From Planctomycetia bacterium (GTDB taxonomy: Bacteria > Planctomycetota > UBA1135 > GCA-002686595): a stretch of DNA of 10,014 nt. Shown here piece after piece: positions 1-7,659 of the stretch. Every line of letters begins with the position of its first letter. Positions within the stretch are counted from its first letter, which is position 1. Below the pieces are notes generated by a model. That model was not told the DNA's origin and did not search any database. It worked only from the letters and a program-made list of their open reading frames with translations. The position numbers and the translations under genes were made by a program. The DNA is taken from assembly GCA_005778045.1 (NCBI GenBank), contig SXKQ01000178.1, forward strand, positions 1-10,014. Direction: 5' to 3'.

Positions 1-674
1 ACGAGCACCTCCTCGCGCCGCATCTTGACCACGCTGCCGCTTAGGTTGCCTTCCCACACTCGCCAGAGTGCGAGCACCTCGAGCGTACCCCGAACCCCGA
101 CGCCCTGCTCTGCGAGTCGCAACCACAGGTCCCAGTCCCCGCAGCGCAGAAAGCGCGTGTCGAAGCCGCCCGCGTGCGCGAGGGCATGGCGCCGTACGAG
201 GACCGTGAGCGCCCCGAACAGGCACTGACGTGCCAGCTTCTCCAGCACTGCGCCGCTCGGGAGCCGGTCCTCGCGCGTGAAGTGACGATCGAGCTCGCGC
301 TCGCCGTTCCAGCGCGCGAAGTTGCAAAAGATCAGCTCGGCACCGGGATGCTCACGCGCGATCTCGAGCTGGCGCTCGAGCTTGCGTGGCAGCCACAGAT
401 CGTCGTGATCGAGCAGCGCCACCCATTCACCTCGCGCGTGCCGGAGCCCGAAGTTGCGGGCGGCCTGGGTCCCCGCGTTCTCCTGCCGGAAGGTGCGGAT
501 ACGCGGATCGAGCTGCGACAGGGACTCGAGCAGCGCGGGTGTCGCATCGGTTGAGCCATCGTCGATGAGCAGCAGTTCCCACTCGCGATGAGTCTGCGCG
601 AGCACGGAGCGCACCGTTTCCTCAAGGAATCCCGCGGCGTTGTAGGCCGGCACGAGGATCGAGACGAGGCTCAT
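1..674 (-). CDS. Family 2 glycosyltransferase (GT-A fold), 3' end cut off by window edge
   Basis: Transfers a sugar from a nucleotide-activated donor to a glycan or lipid acceptor; acceptor and sugar cannot be read from sequence. About 224 residues are visible with no stop before the left edge. The N-terminus has the GT2 nucleotide-binding pattern VSILVPAYNAAGFLEETVRS (residues 4-23), followed by LLLIDDGSTD (34-43). The metal/donor-binding DXD-type motif is DHDD at 89-92, and GDWDLWLRLA (179-188) matches the acceptor/catalytic-base region. No membrane segment is visible, so it is probably cytoplasmic or membrane-peripheral. The ATG overlaps the stop of the upstream glycosyltransferase (ATGA), implying translational coupling. 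A GGAG lies 11 bases before the ATG (positions 689-686). Family assignment is firm; specificity is unknown. Confidence 0.9.
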   Translation of the reverse strand, partial: MSLVSILVPAYNAAGFLEETVRSVLAQTHREWELLLIDDGSTDATPALLESLSQLDPRIRTFRQENAGTQAARNFGLRHARGEWVALLDHDDLWLPRKLERQLEIAREHPGAELIFCNFARWNGERELDRHFTREDRLPSGAVLEKLARQCLFGALTVLVRRHALAHAGGFDTRFLRCGDWDLWLRLAEQGVGVRGTLEVLALWRVWEGNLSGSVVKMRREEVL

Positions 675-1603
675 CGCCCCAGCAGCTCCGCGATGCGACC
701 TTCGGCTTGCCAGACCTTGCGGTAGGGACGCGAGCTCGAGCGGCTGCGATCGACGAGCAGCACGCACGAGTAGCGCAGCCAGACGCTCGCCTGCTCGATG
801 AGCTTGAGCGCACGCATCCAAGGCGCTGGCTTGGGGCGCATAAGCACCGACGCACGGCCGTAGCCGATGTGCCAGCGGCGCAGGTACTCCCAGCCCACCT
901 TGTCAGGCTGCAGGTGATGCAACACTTGGGCGTCCGGCAGGTACAGGAGCTTTCCCCCCGACTGCGCGAGGCGAGCGAAGAAGTCGGTCTCCTCGCCAGG
1001 AATGTCGGCGCGACCCCAGCCGAAGGCGGGGCGAAAGCCGCCGATGACGCGACCCGCACTGGTGCGGAATCCCATGTTTGCGCCGTGCGGGTACCCGCCG
1101 GGAAGTCCCTGGCCGAGCGGCTGCGTCGCGTCGCCGAGGTCGAAGAGCCCCGTGGAGCCACAGCGCTCGCTCGTCACGGCGCGCATGTAGTCCGCGGGCG
1201 CGTTCGACGGGAATAAGGGCAGGATCCGGCCTCCAAAGCCGGTGACGTCCGGGTCGAGAAAGGCACGCTCCACCGCGAGCATCCAGCCGGGCGCGAGCGT
1301 GACGTCGTCGTCGAGATAGGTCGCGACGGGCGTCGCGCATTCCTGCAGGCCGCGGCTGCGGGCGCTGGCGATGCCGAGTCGCTCTTCGACCACGTGGCGC
1401 ACCGGGATGGGAAAGTGCGTCGCGAGCGAGGTCACCAGCTCCGCTGTGCCATCGGTGGAGCCATTGTCGACCACGAGCAGCGACCATGCAGCCGTGCGCT
1501 GCCCAGCCACCGCGCTCACGCTTTCCAGAGTACGGCGCAGCTCCTCGCGGCGATTGCGCGTGCAGATGATGATGGTGAAGCTGGTCTCCGTGGTTGCCGC
1601 CAC
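671..1603 (-). CDS. Family 2 glycosyltransferase, complete
   Basis: A 310-residue GT2 enzyme, likely acting in surface polysaccharide or glycoprotein glycan assembly together with the coupled glycosyltransferase that follows it. Visible motifs are FTIIICTRNRREELRRTLES (9-28), LLVVDNGSTDGT (42-53), a triple-Asp DXD motif YLDDDV (96-101), PHGANMGFR (172-180) and GEETDFFARL (203-212), the ED-type motif near the catalytic base. The C-terminal third (from about 240) is helical and basic, with no clear membrane span. The start is GTG at 1603-1601, which puts the first beta strand about 9 residues in, as usual for GT2 enzymes; no ATG gives a better N-terminus. There is no purine-rich ribosome site: the upstream sequence is TATCCTCCCCGC. 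It is probably the first gene of its transcript, divergent from the transporter. Confidence 0.9.
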   Translation of the reverse strand: MAATTETSFTIIICTRNRREELRRTLESVSAVAGQRTAAWSLLVVDNGSTDGTAELVTSLATHFPIPVRHVVEERLGIASARSRGLQECATPVATYLDDDVTLAPGWMLAVERAFLDPDVTGFGGRILPLFPSNAPADYMRAVTSERCGSTGLFDLGDATQPLGQGLPGGYPHGANMGFRTSAGRVIGGFRPAFGWGRADIPGEETDFFARLAQSGGKLLYLPDAQVLHHLQPDKVGWEYLRRWHIGYGRASVLMRPKPAPWMRALKLIEQASVWLRYSCVLLVDRSRSSSRPYRKVWQAEGRIAELLGR

Positions 1604-1817
1604 GCGGGGAGGATAGCAGTGCGGACCGAGCGTCGGATCGAGCCTTGAGTCGCGGGGGTGGGTGATTCCCGAGAGCTGCTGCGCACAGCCGTCGGTGGCG
1701 CGGCGAGGGCAGCGGGGGAATCAGGCTCGCCGTGCACGGGACGGACGGGTACAAGAAGTGAGGCAGGCCGCGACGGCGCTGCATGCAATCCCCTCGGTCG
1801 AAACCGGTCTCCCCCCA
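1604..1817. other. Divergent intergenic region between glycosyltransferase and transporter genes
   Basis: These 214 bases separate divergent starts and must hold promoters for both directions. I find no convincing -35/-10 pair on either strand. A small hairpin (CGGT-CGAA-ACCG, 1795-1806) lies 11 bases before the transporter ATG, followed by the C-rich stretch CTCCCCCCA. An in-frame extension of the transporter back to 1662 is open, but its 52 residues are Arg/Gln-rich and unlike a transporter N-terminus, so I treat it as non-coding. Confidence 0.5.
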
Positions 1818-3131
1818 ATGAAGAACGCCCCCGCGCCGGCCCTCATCCCTCGCCTGTCGGTGATGATGTTCCTCGAGTACGCCATCTGGGGCGCGTGGCT
1901 GCCGATCCTGTTCCCGTTCCTGCAGGGGCATCGCGGCTTCTCGAACGACGAGATCGGATCGATGTTCGCGGTCGGCGCCGTGGGAGCGATCGTCGCGCCC
2001 TTCATCGCGGGCCAGATCGCGGACCGCCTGTTTTCGACGCAGAAGTTCCTCGGCGTGCTGCACCTCGCAGGCGCGGTCCTGATGTGGCAGCTCGCGAGCA
2101 TCGAGAGCTACTCGGGCTTCCTCATGTTCTCGCTGCTGTACTCGATGCTGTATTGCCCGACCATGCCGCTGACGAACAGCCTCGCCTTCCACCATCTCCC
2201 CGATGGTCAGGCACAGTTCGGCAAGGTGCGCCTGTGGGGCACGATCGGCTGGATCGCGGTCGGCATCGCGATGGGACAGTGGCTGCTCGTGGCGCACACG
2301 CCGGCGGGGCTCGACGAGGCCGCCGTCACGGCCGCGCAGAACGCGGGTCGGGCCGACGCCTTCAAGCTCTCGGCGATCCTCGGTGCCCTGATGGGCTTCT
2401 ACTGCTTCACGCTGCCCGACACCCCGCCGCAGAAGGGCTCGGGCTCGAAGGTCGCAATCGCGGGAGCATTCGGCGCGGTCTCGAAGAACCCGCTGCTCAC
2501 GCTGTTCCTGCTGACGATCCCGATCGCCTGCATCCACCAGTTCTACTTCGTTCACACGGGCGGCTTCCTCTCGGCTTTCCAGTCGAACGCGGCCGGCGCG
2601 ATCAACAGCATCTTCGGCGTCGGCGGTGGCGGCCTGATGACGGTCGGCCAGATGTCGGAGATCGCGGTGCTCGCGTTCATCCCCGTCTTCGCGCGCTCGG
2701 TCTCGCGCAAGTCGATCCTCGTCATCGGCACGCTCGCGTACGCGCTGCGCATGGCGCTCTTCGCCTACGTGCACGAGATTCCGCTCGACCCGATCGTCAC
2801 GCTCGTGCTCGGCGTCGCCCTGCACGGCGTGTGCTTCGGCTGCTTCATCTTCCTCGCGTTCATGATCATCGACGAGGAAGCGCCGACCGATATCCGCGCG
2901 AGTACGCAAAGCCTCTACAACCTCGTGATCGTCGGCATCGGCGTGATCGTGGGCAGCCTCGTTTCGACCAAGATCGCGACTTGGGCCCAGCACGGGGCCG
3001 AGCGGCTCGACTACGCGAATCCCGGGCAGACGCGTGACCTGTTCGGCGCGCCGATGTGGGCCTCGCTGGCGGTCCTCGTGCTGCTGCTCGCGTTCTACCC
3101 CGGCGGAAAGCACGCCGCGAACGTCGCGTGA
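1818..3131 (+). CDS. MFS transporter, nucleoside:H+ symporter (NupG-like) family
   Basis: A 437-residue inner-membrane protein with about 12 hydrophobic segments, the usual MFS size, probably importing a nucleoside or a related small sugar-like solute with protons. The N-terminus (LSVMMFLEYAIWGAWLPIL, 13-31) is typical of the family. GQIADRLFSTQK (65-76) is a version of the MFS loop 2-3 motif, and GKVRLWGTIGWIAVG (136-150) is a characteristic NupG-family signature. A short hydrophilic stretch near 200-212 forms the central loop. I chose ATG 1818 because the protein then begins just before the first membrane segment; the upstream bases are C-rich (GTCTCCCCCCA) with no Shine-Dalgarno. The esterase lipoprotein gene follows after 8 bases, so the two form an operon. 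The substrate is not determined; many environmental bacteria carry paralogues annotated only by family. Confidence 0.88.
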   Translation: MKNAPAPALIPRLSVMMFLEYAIWGAWLPILFPFLQGHRGFSNDEIGSMFAVGAVGAIVAPFIAGQIADRLFSTQKFLGVLHLAGAVLMWQLASIESYSGFLMFSLLYSMLYCPTMPLTNSLAFHHLPDGQAQFGKVRLWGTIGWIAVGIAMGQWLLVAHTPAGLDEAAVTAAQNAGRADAFKLSAILGALMGFYCFTLPDTPPQKGSGSKVAIAGAFGAVSKNPLLTLFLLTIPIACIHQFYFVHTGGFLSAFQSNAAGAINSIFGVGGGGLMTVGQMSEIAVLAFIPVFARSVSRKSILVIGTLAYALRMALFAYVHEIPLDPIVTLVLGVALHGVCFGCFIFLAFMIIDEEAPTDIRASTQSLYNLVIVGIGVIVGSLVSTKIATWAQHGAERLDYANPGQTRDLFGAPMWASLAVLVLLLAFYPGGKHAANVA

Positions 3132-3133
3132 GG
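3130..3133 (+). promoter_or_regulatory. Ribosome binding site of the esterase gene, overlapping the transporter stop
   Basis: GAGG overlaps the transporter's TGA stop and sits 6 bases before ATG 3140. It favours this start over the open extension back to 3056 and suggests reinitiation by ribosomes finishing the transporter. Confidence 0.5.
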
Positions 3134-3139
3134 CAAGCC

Positions 3140-3850
3140 ATGCGTCTCGCGTTCGCGGCGTTCGCACTAGCCTTTGCCCTCGGCTGCAAGGAAGAGCGGA
3201 CGACGCCGCGTGACTTGCCGCTCGAGGGTCCGGCGCGGACCAGCGAGGTTGCGCCGCCCGCGCCGAAGGCCCCGGAGATCCCGCCCGGCTCGCCCAAGGT
3301 CGCCTTCCTCGGCGACAGCATCACGGCCGGACTGCATCTCTCGGCGGACCTCGCCTTCCCGGCCATCCTGCAGCGCGAGTTCGCGGCCGCTGGCATGCCG
3401 TTCGAGCTCATCAACGCCGGGATCAGTGGTGACACGAGCTCGGGAGGCGAGCGCCGCGTCGATTTTCTGCTGCAGTCGAAGCCCGACATCGTCGTCGTCG
3501 AGCTCGGCGGGAACGACGGCCTGCGCGGGCAGCCGGCGGAGGTGGTCGACGCGAACCTGCGCTCGATCGTCTACAAGTGCCGCGCGAAGTACGCGAAAGT
3601 GCTGCTGCTCGGCGTGCAGCTGCCGACCAGCCTCGGCAGCGACTACGTCACGCAGTTCGAGGCGCTCTACCCGCGTCTCGCGACCCAGCTCAGCGTCTCG
3701 TTCGTGCCCAACTTCATGGAAGGCGTCGGTGGCGATCCGGCCATGAACCTGCCCGACGGGTTGCACCCGACCGCCAAGGGCCACGAGCGCCTTGCGCACA
3801 ACATCACGGCAGGCTTGCGCGAGGTCCTCGAGGAACTCGGGCCGCGCTGA
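3140..3850 (+). CDS. SGNH/GDSL-family esterase, predicted lipoprotein (TesA-like)
   Basis: A 236-residue hydrolase of the SGNH superfamily (arylesterase / lysophospholipase L1 / TesA type) that cleaves ester or thioester bonds of an unknown substrate. Residues 1-16 form a short signal peptide ending in the lipobox ALGC, so Cys16 is likely lipidated and the enzyme membrane-anchored outside the cytoplasm. A Pro/Ala-rich linker (about 23-52) follows. All catalytic blocks are present: FLGDSITAG with nucleophile Ser60 (block I), NAGISGDT with Gly94/Gly97 (block II), GGND with Asn125 (block III), and DGLH with Asp206 and His209 (block V). ATG 3140 is chosen over the longer open frame because it gives the signal peptide directly. 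It shares a transcript with the upstream transporter and may release a solute that the transporter imports (inference). Confidence 0.88.
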   Translation: MRLAFAAFALAFALGCKEERTTPRDLPLEGPARTSEVAPPAPKAPEIPPGSPKVAFLGDSITAGLHLSADLAFPAILQREFAAAGMPFELINAGISGDTSSGGERRVDFLLQSKPDIVVVELGGNDGLRGQPAEVVDANLRSIVYKCRAKYAKVLLLGVQLPTSLGSDYVTQFEALYPRLATQLSVSFVPNFMEGVGGDPAMNLPDGLHPTAKGHERLAHNITAGLREVLEELGPR

Positions 3851-3860
3851 AGTTCGCCGC

Positions 3861-5165
3861 CTAGCAGCTGAAGTGACGAATATCGTTCAGCTTGCGGCGC
3901 AGTTCCGCGCGGAAGTCCGGGTGCGCGATCGAGATAAGCGCCTCGCCGCGCTCGCGCAGGGAGAGGCCGTGCAGGTTGACGGCGCCGTGCTCGGTGACGA
4001 TCCAGTGCACGTGGCCGCGCGTTGTGACGACGCCGGCTCCGGCATTGAGCTCGTGCGTGATGCGCGAGATCGTGCCATGGGCCGCCGTCGAGGAGAACGC
4101 GAGGATCGGCTTGCCGCCGCGCGACAGCGCCGCGCCGCGGATGAAGTCCATCTGGCCGCCGATGCCTGAGTAGATGCGATGCCCGAGCGAGTCGGCGCAC
4201 ACCTGGCCGGTGAGATCGACCTGCAGCGCGGAGTTGATCGCGACAACGCGCTCGTTCTTGCGAATCACGGAGGTGTCGTTGGTGCGGTCGGACGGGTGAA
4301 ACTCGACGAGCGGGTTGTCGTCGACGAAGTCGAACACGCGCTGCGTGCCGATCACGAAGCTCGTCACCGTCCGTCCGGGGCTCACGGTCTTGAAGCGATT
4401 GGTGACCGCACCACTCTCGAACAGCTCGACGAAGCGATCCGAGAACATCTCGGTGTGCACGCCGAGGTCCTGCTTGCCCTTGAGGCGCGTGAGCACGGCG
4501 TCGGGAATCCCGCCAATGCCCATCTGCAGGCACGAACGATCCTCGACCAGTCCCGCGATGATCTCGCCGATGCGCGCTTCGATCTCGGTCTCGGGCTGCG
4601 GGACGTGCTGGTGAAGTGGGCGTGCCGAGCTCGTGAAGGCCGCGATGCGCTGGAAGGGGACCACGCTGTTTCCGTGCGTGCGTGGCATCGAGTCGTTGAT
4701 CTCGCACAGGATCAGAGGCGCGTTGTCCGCGGCGGCCTTGGCGACGTCGATCGAGGTGCCCAGCGTGCAGTGGCCATGGGCATTGGGCGGCGAGACCTGC
4801 AGCAGTGCCGCGTCGAGGCGAATGCGCCCCGAGGCGAACAACTCGGGAATGTCGGAGAGGAACACGGGCACGTAGTCCGCGCGCCCTTCTTCGATCGCGC
4901 GCCGCACCATCGAGCCGGCGAACAGCGAGATCGAGCGCAGTCGCCCCGCGACTTCTGGCTGCACGAACGCCGACGTGCCCTCGGTGTGCAGGTGGTAGAG
5001 CTTGACGCCCTCGAGGTCCGTGCGGCGCGCGAGCGCCTCGAGCAACGGCACCGGCGTCGCGCAGCCGCCGTGCACGAACACGTTCATTCCGCTCTTCACG
5101 CGCGCCACGACCGAGTCCGCGGACACCGCAGCCTTGCGCCACTCCACGCTCTTCAGGTTCAGCAT
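3861..5165 (-). CDS. Acetyl-CoA hydrolase/transferase family protein (4-hydroxybutyrate CoA-transferase-like)
   Basis: A 434-residue cytoplasmic enzyme of the Cat1 / 4-hydroxybutyrate CoA-transferase family, which moves CoA between acyl-CoA and a carboxylic acid through a glutamyl-CoA intermediate. Length matches the family. Landmarks: VFVHGGCATPVPLLEAL (29-45), VSPPNAHGHCTLGTSID (about 124-140), MGIGGIPDAVL (about 215-225), LGVHTEMFSD (about 234-243) with the probable catalytic Glu near 239, YSGIGGQMDFIRGA (about 331-344), and the C-terminal VTEHGAVNLHGLSLRERGEALISIAHP. In-frame TGA lies 15 bases upstream of ATG 5165, fixing the start; the preceding bases are AAATCTCCCACT, with no Shine-Dalgarno. 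Its stop is 10 bases from that of the convergent esterase. It lies 61 bases downstream of the VWA gene on the same strand, so read-through is possible. The acyl substrate is unknown; a hydrolase role cannot be excluded. Confidence 0.88.
   Translation of the reverse strand: MLNLKSVEWRKAAVSADSVVARVKSGMNVFVHGGCATPVPLLEALARRTDLEGVKLYHLHTEGTSAFVQPEVAGRLRSISLFAGSMVRRAIEEGRADYVPVFLSDIPELFASGRIRLDAALLQVSPPNAHGHCTLGTSIDVAKAAADNAPLILCEINDSMPRTHGNSVVPFQRIAAFTSSARPLHQHVPQPETEIEARIGEIIAGLVEDRSCLQMGIGGIPDAVLTRLKGKQDLGVHTEMFSDRFVELFESGAVTNRFKTVSPGRTVTSFVIGTQRVFDFVDDNPLVEFHPSDRTNDTSVIRKNERVVAINSALQVDLTGQVCADSLGHRIYSGIGGQMDFIRGAALSRGGKPILAFSSTAAHGTISRITHELNAGAGVVTTRGHVHWIVTEHGAVNLHGLSLRERGEALISIAHPDFRAELRRKLNDIRHFSC
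3866..3892. repeat. Inverted repeat at the convergent gene ends
   Basis: AGCTGA and TCAGCT form the outer arms, and ACGA-ATA-TCGT an inner stem, with a 4-base bulge (AGTG) on one side. It lies inside the last codons of the CoA-transferase gene, just past the esterase stop. It has no T-run, so it is not a classic intrinsic terminator, but it could slow polymerase or protect 3' ends from either direction. Confidence 0.25.
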
Positions 5166-5226
5166 AGTGGGAGATTTTCACGCCCCGGGCCGCCAGCCCA
5201 TAGGCCGAAGTGAGCAGATGCCCCGT

Positions 5227-6510
5227 TCAGCGCAACCTGAAGCGGCGCCCGGGCCTGCGACCCGAGCCCGCTCGGCCTCGATCCGCGGGGCTCTCATCCC
5301 CGACCTCCATCCACGCCACTTCGCCCCACTTCACGGGCGGCCGACCACCCGGCACGAGCACCCACAGGGTGGAGAGCTGCGGCGGATCCTCGGGTGCGCA
5401 CCCGAAGCCGTCCGTGAGGTACACGAGCACGTCCCACGGCTCTGGCTCGCTCGCGAGCTGCTCGAAGACCGGCTCGAACGAGGTGCCGCCGCCCCCGATG
5501 AGCTGCAGCAGATCTCGCGTGGGCGGGTTGTTCACGTCGAAGCGCTGGAGGTTGCGCACCTCGTCGTCGCAGGAGATCACGAGCAGCTCGAAGCTCGTGA
5601 ATGCGGCCGCGATCGCGAAGAGCTCGGCTAGGAAGTTCTGGATGTAGAGCTCGGTCGAGCCGGACGTGTCGACCGCGACGGCGATGCGCAGCGTCTCGTT
5701 GCGGCGCGAAGGCAGGAACAGCCCGCGGTGCACGTGGCGGCGCGAAGGCGGGAGCCACTGCAACGAGCCCCCGCTCGCGCGCGTCAGGAACGCCGCCAGC
5801 AACTCGCGCCAGCGCACGCGTGCGCGCTCCTCGAGCTCGAGAATGCGCCGCTGCAGCGCCGTCGGATCCGTCGCGCTGCGCGCTTCCGCCGCCAGCACGG
5901 CCGCATGGCCGCGCCAGCGCTCCAGAGCCTCCGCATCGACGCAAGTCGGCATGCGCGGGTCGAACTCGAGCTCGTCCGCCTCGGGCAGCGGCTCCCTGAA
6001 CTCGTTGGGATGTCGATCGACGCGCTGCATCCCGTGTTCTTCCTCGAGCAAGTCGCGCAGCTCGTCGAGGCGCGTGTACACGGCCTCCGCCGCCAGTCCA
6101 TCGCACTGCCGGAACCAGACGCAGTCACTCGGAAGCTGGAAGCCGTCGCGCCGCAGGATGTCGTTGACTTCGTGATCCTGCGCCCAGTTCCAGCCCTCCG
6201 GATCTCCGGGAAGGTCGCGTCGGAAGTGAGCGAGTGCGCAGTGGAGGACCTCGTGCAACAGGAGGAACGTGCGTTCGCGCGGCAAAATCGAGAGCACGTG
6301 GTCGGGACGGAAGTAGACCGCGCGCATGTCGGTCGCCGCCGTGGGGCAGCGAGAGTCCCAGACGGGAACGAGCTCGAGTCGCAGGGCGAGCCCCGCGAGA
6401 TGTGGATGCCCGTTGACGAGCTCGGTGCGCGCCGCGACGAACGCCGCGATTGCGGAGCGCTCCTGCTCGACGCGTGCCTCGGCCCGGGCACGCTCGTCCT
6501 CCTGTTTCAC
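5227..6510 (-). CDS. VWA-domain protein with N-terminal HExxH metallopeptidase-like domain (DUF2201 type)
   Basis: A 427-residue protein with two domains known to occur together (the DUF2201_N metallopeptidase-like and DUF2201 VWA-like families). Residues 1-25 are charged and helical. The first domain carries HEVLH (86-90), a zinc-type HExxH, followed by WNWAQDHEVN (107-116), where Asp112 or His113 could be the third ligand. The second domain has a complete metal-ion-dependent adhesion site: DTSGS (281-285), Thr343 in GGGTSF and Asp367 in LTDG. There is no signal peptide or membrane span, so it is cytoplasmic. The GTG start is preceded at 8 bases by GAAGGA, and its GTGA overlap with the ATPase gene fixes the start; the frame is open further upstream only by chance. 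Such VWA proteins act as partners of MoxR ATPases. Proteolysis is suggested by the intact motif but unproven. The last ~20 residues are Arg/Gly-rich. Confidence 0.88.
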   Translation of the reverse strand: MKQEDERARAEARVEQERSAIAAFVAARTELVNGHPHLAGLALRLELVPVWDSRCPTAATDMRAVYFRPDHVLSILPRERTFLLLHEVLHCALAHFRRDLPGDPEGWNWAQDHEVNDILRRDGFQLPSDCVWFRQCDGLAAEAVYTRLDELRDLLEEEHGMQRVDRHPNEFREPLPEADELEFDPRMPTCVDAEALERWRGHAAVLAAEARSATDPTALQRRILELEERARVRWRELLAAFLTRASGGSLQWLPPSRRHVHRGLFLPSRRNETLRIAVAVDTSGSTELYIQNFLAELFAIAAAFTSFELLVISCDDEVRNLQRFDVNNPPTRDLLQLIGGGGTSFEPVFEQLASEPEPWDVLVYLTDGFGCAPEDPPQLSTLWVLVPGGRPPVKWGEVAWMEVGDESPADRGRAGSGRRPGRRFRLR

Positions 6511-7640
6511 GGGAGCAGTCCTTCGAGCACGCTCTTCAGCAAGGCGTCCACGTCGCGCGTGAGCCTGCCGCGCAGCTTCGCGCCCAGACGCGCCTGCAGG
6601 TGCTGGTAGCCTGAGTGCGTCAAGACCGAGCGCACTTCGTTCTCGCTGCGTCCGCGCATCACGTCGTGCAGGAGCAGGGTCGCGAAGTCGTCTTCGAGCG
6701 CATCGAGGATCTCGAACAGCCTCCGCAGCGCGTGCGCGCGTCGCGGGACGCGCCAGATGTGGAACGCCACCGCCGCGCACAGCGCGCACTTCAGGTCTGC
6801 GCGACGCGGCACGTCGAGCCTCGCATCTCCGTCGAGGATCGCAGCGACGTCCGGCAGCTCCTTGGCCGCTTCGCGGAACGCGAACAGCGCATGCGCAGCC
6901 CCCGGACCGACCAGGCCTTCGACCATCCGCCGCAGTCCGCGCTCTCCGAGTCGCTGCTCCGAGTCCAGCACGATGCCGACGCGCTCCCACGAGCGCGGTG
7001 ACGGCCAGCCGCGCTGCAGCTCGACGTTCTCGAGCTGCAGGAAGAGACTCGGCGTGAACTGCAGCAGGCCGAGCACGTGCGGATGCACCCCGCGAGCGCG
7101 CGCCCACACCATCCAGTCCTCCAGGCTCGGTTCGACTTCGAGGTGGCAGAAGCGATTGGCCAGCGCGCTCGACATCGTACCCGCGGCCGCTCGGTCTCCG
7201 GCGCGATTGCCCGCGCCCATCAGGAGCCAGCCGGGCGGGACCTCGTAGAGCGTGCCGAGCCGTCGGTCGAGGATGAGCTCGTAGGCCGCGACCTGCAGCG
7301 TGCGATCCGCGGCCGTCAGCTCGTCGAACAGGATCACACCGCGACTCGCGCGCTCGCGCGGCCACTCGGACGAAACGAGCCAGTCGACGCCCGTACCTTC
7401 CTTGTTCGGCACCGGCAAGCCGCGCAGGTCGATCGGCTCGCGCTGCGCGAGGCGCACGTCGACGAACCCGATGCCCTTCGCCTTGCAGACCGCGCGCACG
7501 ACGGTGCTCTTCCCGACCCCGGGCGGGCCCCACAGCATCAGCGGCGCGATCACGTGCGCCTGCTCGGGCCGCTCCCAAAGGAGCTGCAGCTGGTGCTCGA
7601 GGATCGAGCGCACGTCTTCGATGGAACAGGTCGAGTGCAT
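6507..7640 (-). CDS. MoxR-family AAA+ ATPase
   Basis: A 377-residue AAA+ ATPase of the MoxR type, which as a hexamer remodels or activates protein complexes, usually with a VWA partner encoded next door. Walker A is GPPGVGKST (38-46), Walker B ILFDEL (103-108, with Asp106 and Glu107), sensor 1 GAGNRAGDR (142-150, Asn145), and the probable arginine finger Arg163 lies in SALANRFCHLE. The C-terminal part (about 175-377) is helical and includes the lid. GAGNR...SALANRF resembles MoxR ATPases usually paired with DUF2201-type VWA proteins, as here. ATG 7640 lies 19 bases after the stop of the upstream gene and is preceded by CTCCCGCACCACC, with no Shine-Dalgarno. The stop overlaps the start of the VWA gene (GTGA). 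The substrate is unknown. Confidence 0.9.
   Translation of the reverse strand: MHSTCSIEDVRSILEHQLQLLWERPEQAHVIAPLMLWGPPGVGKSTVVRAVCKAKGIGFVDVRLAQREPIDLRGLPVPNKEGTGVDWLVSSEWPRERASRGVILFDELTAADRTLQVAAYELILDRRLGTLYEVPPGWLLMGAGNRAGDRAAAGTMSSALANRFCHLEVEPSLEDWMVWARARGVHPHVLGLLQFTPSLFLQLENVELQRGWPSPRSWERVGIVLDSEQRLGERGLRRMVEGLVGPGAAHALFAFREAAKELPDVAAILDGDARLDVPRRADLKCALCAAVAFHIWRVPRRAHALRRLFEILDALEDDFATLLLHDVMRGRSENEVRSVLTHSGYQHLQARLGAKLRGRLTRDVDALLKSVLEGLLP
6519..6524 (-). promoter_or_regulatory. Ribosome binding site of the VWA gene
   Basis: GAAGGA read on the minus strand lies 8 bases before the GTG start, inside the last codons of the ATPase gene. It decides the start of the VWA gene within a much longer open frame and supports coupled translation of the pair. 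Confidence 0.6.
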
Positions 7641-7659
7641 GGTGGTGCGGGAGCGAGAG

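Noticed and set aside
1662..1817. 52-residue N-terminal extension of the transporter
   Set aside because: The residues are Arg/Gln/Ala-rich with no signal or membrane character, whereas starting at 1818 gives a normal transporter N-terminus.
3056..3139. 28-residue N-terminal extension of the esterase
   Set aside because: It would overlap the transporter end and bury the lipoprotein signal peptide. ATG 3140 has a ribosome site and places the lipobox Cys at residue 16.
903..3167. 754-residue open frame on the minus strand
   Set aside because: It lies antisense to the transporter and in another frame of the glycosyltransferase gene. Its composition is Arg/Asp/Glu/Ala-rich without domains, typical of antisense frames in GC-rich DNA.
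3667..5181. 504-residue minus-strand frame over the CoA-transferase
   Set aside because: It overlaps the clearly coding CoA-transferase frame on the same strand and has no recognisable motif.
4179..5213. 344-residue plus-strand frame antisense to the CoA-transferase
   Set aside because: His/Arg/Asp/Glu-rich shadow with no domain, opposite a gene with full family motifs.
5227..7578. VWA gene extended to 783 residues
   Set aside because: Upstream of GTG 6510 the frame only shadows the ATPase gene and is Arg/Ala-rich nonsense. The GTGA overlap and GAAGGA site support the 427-residue protein.
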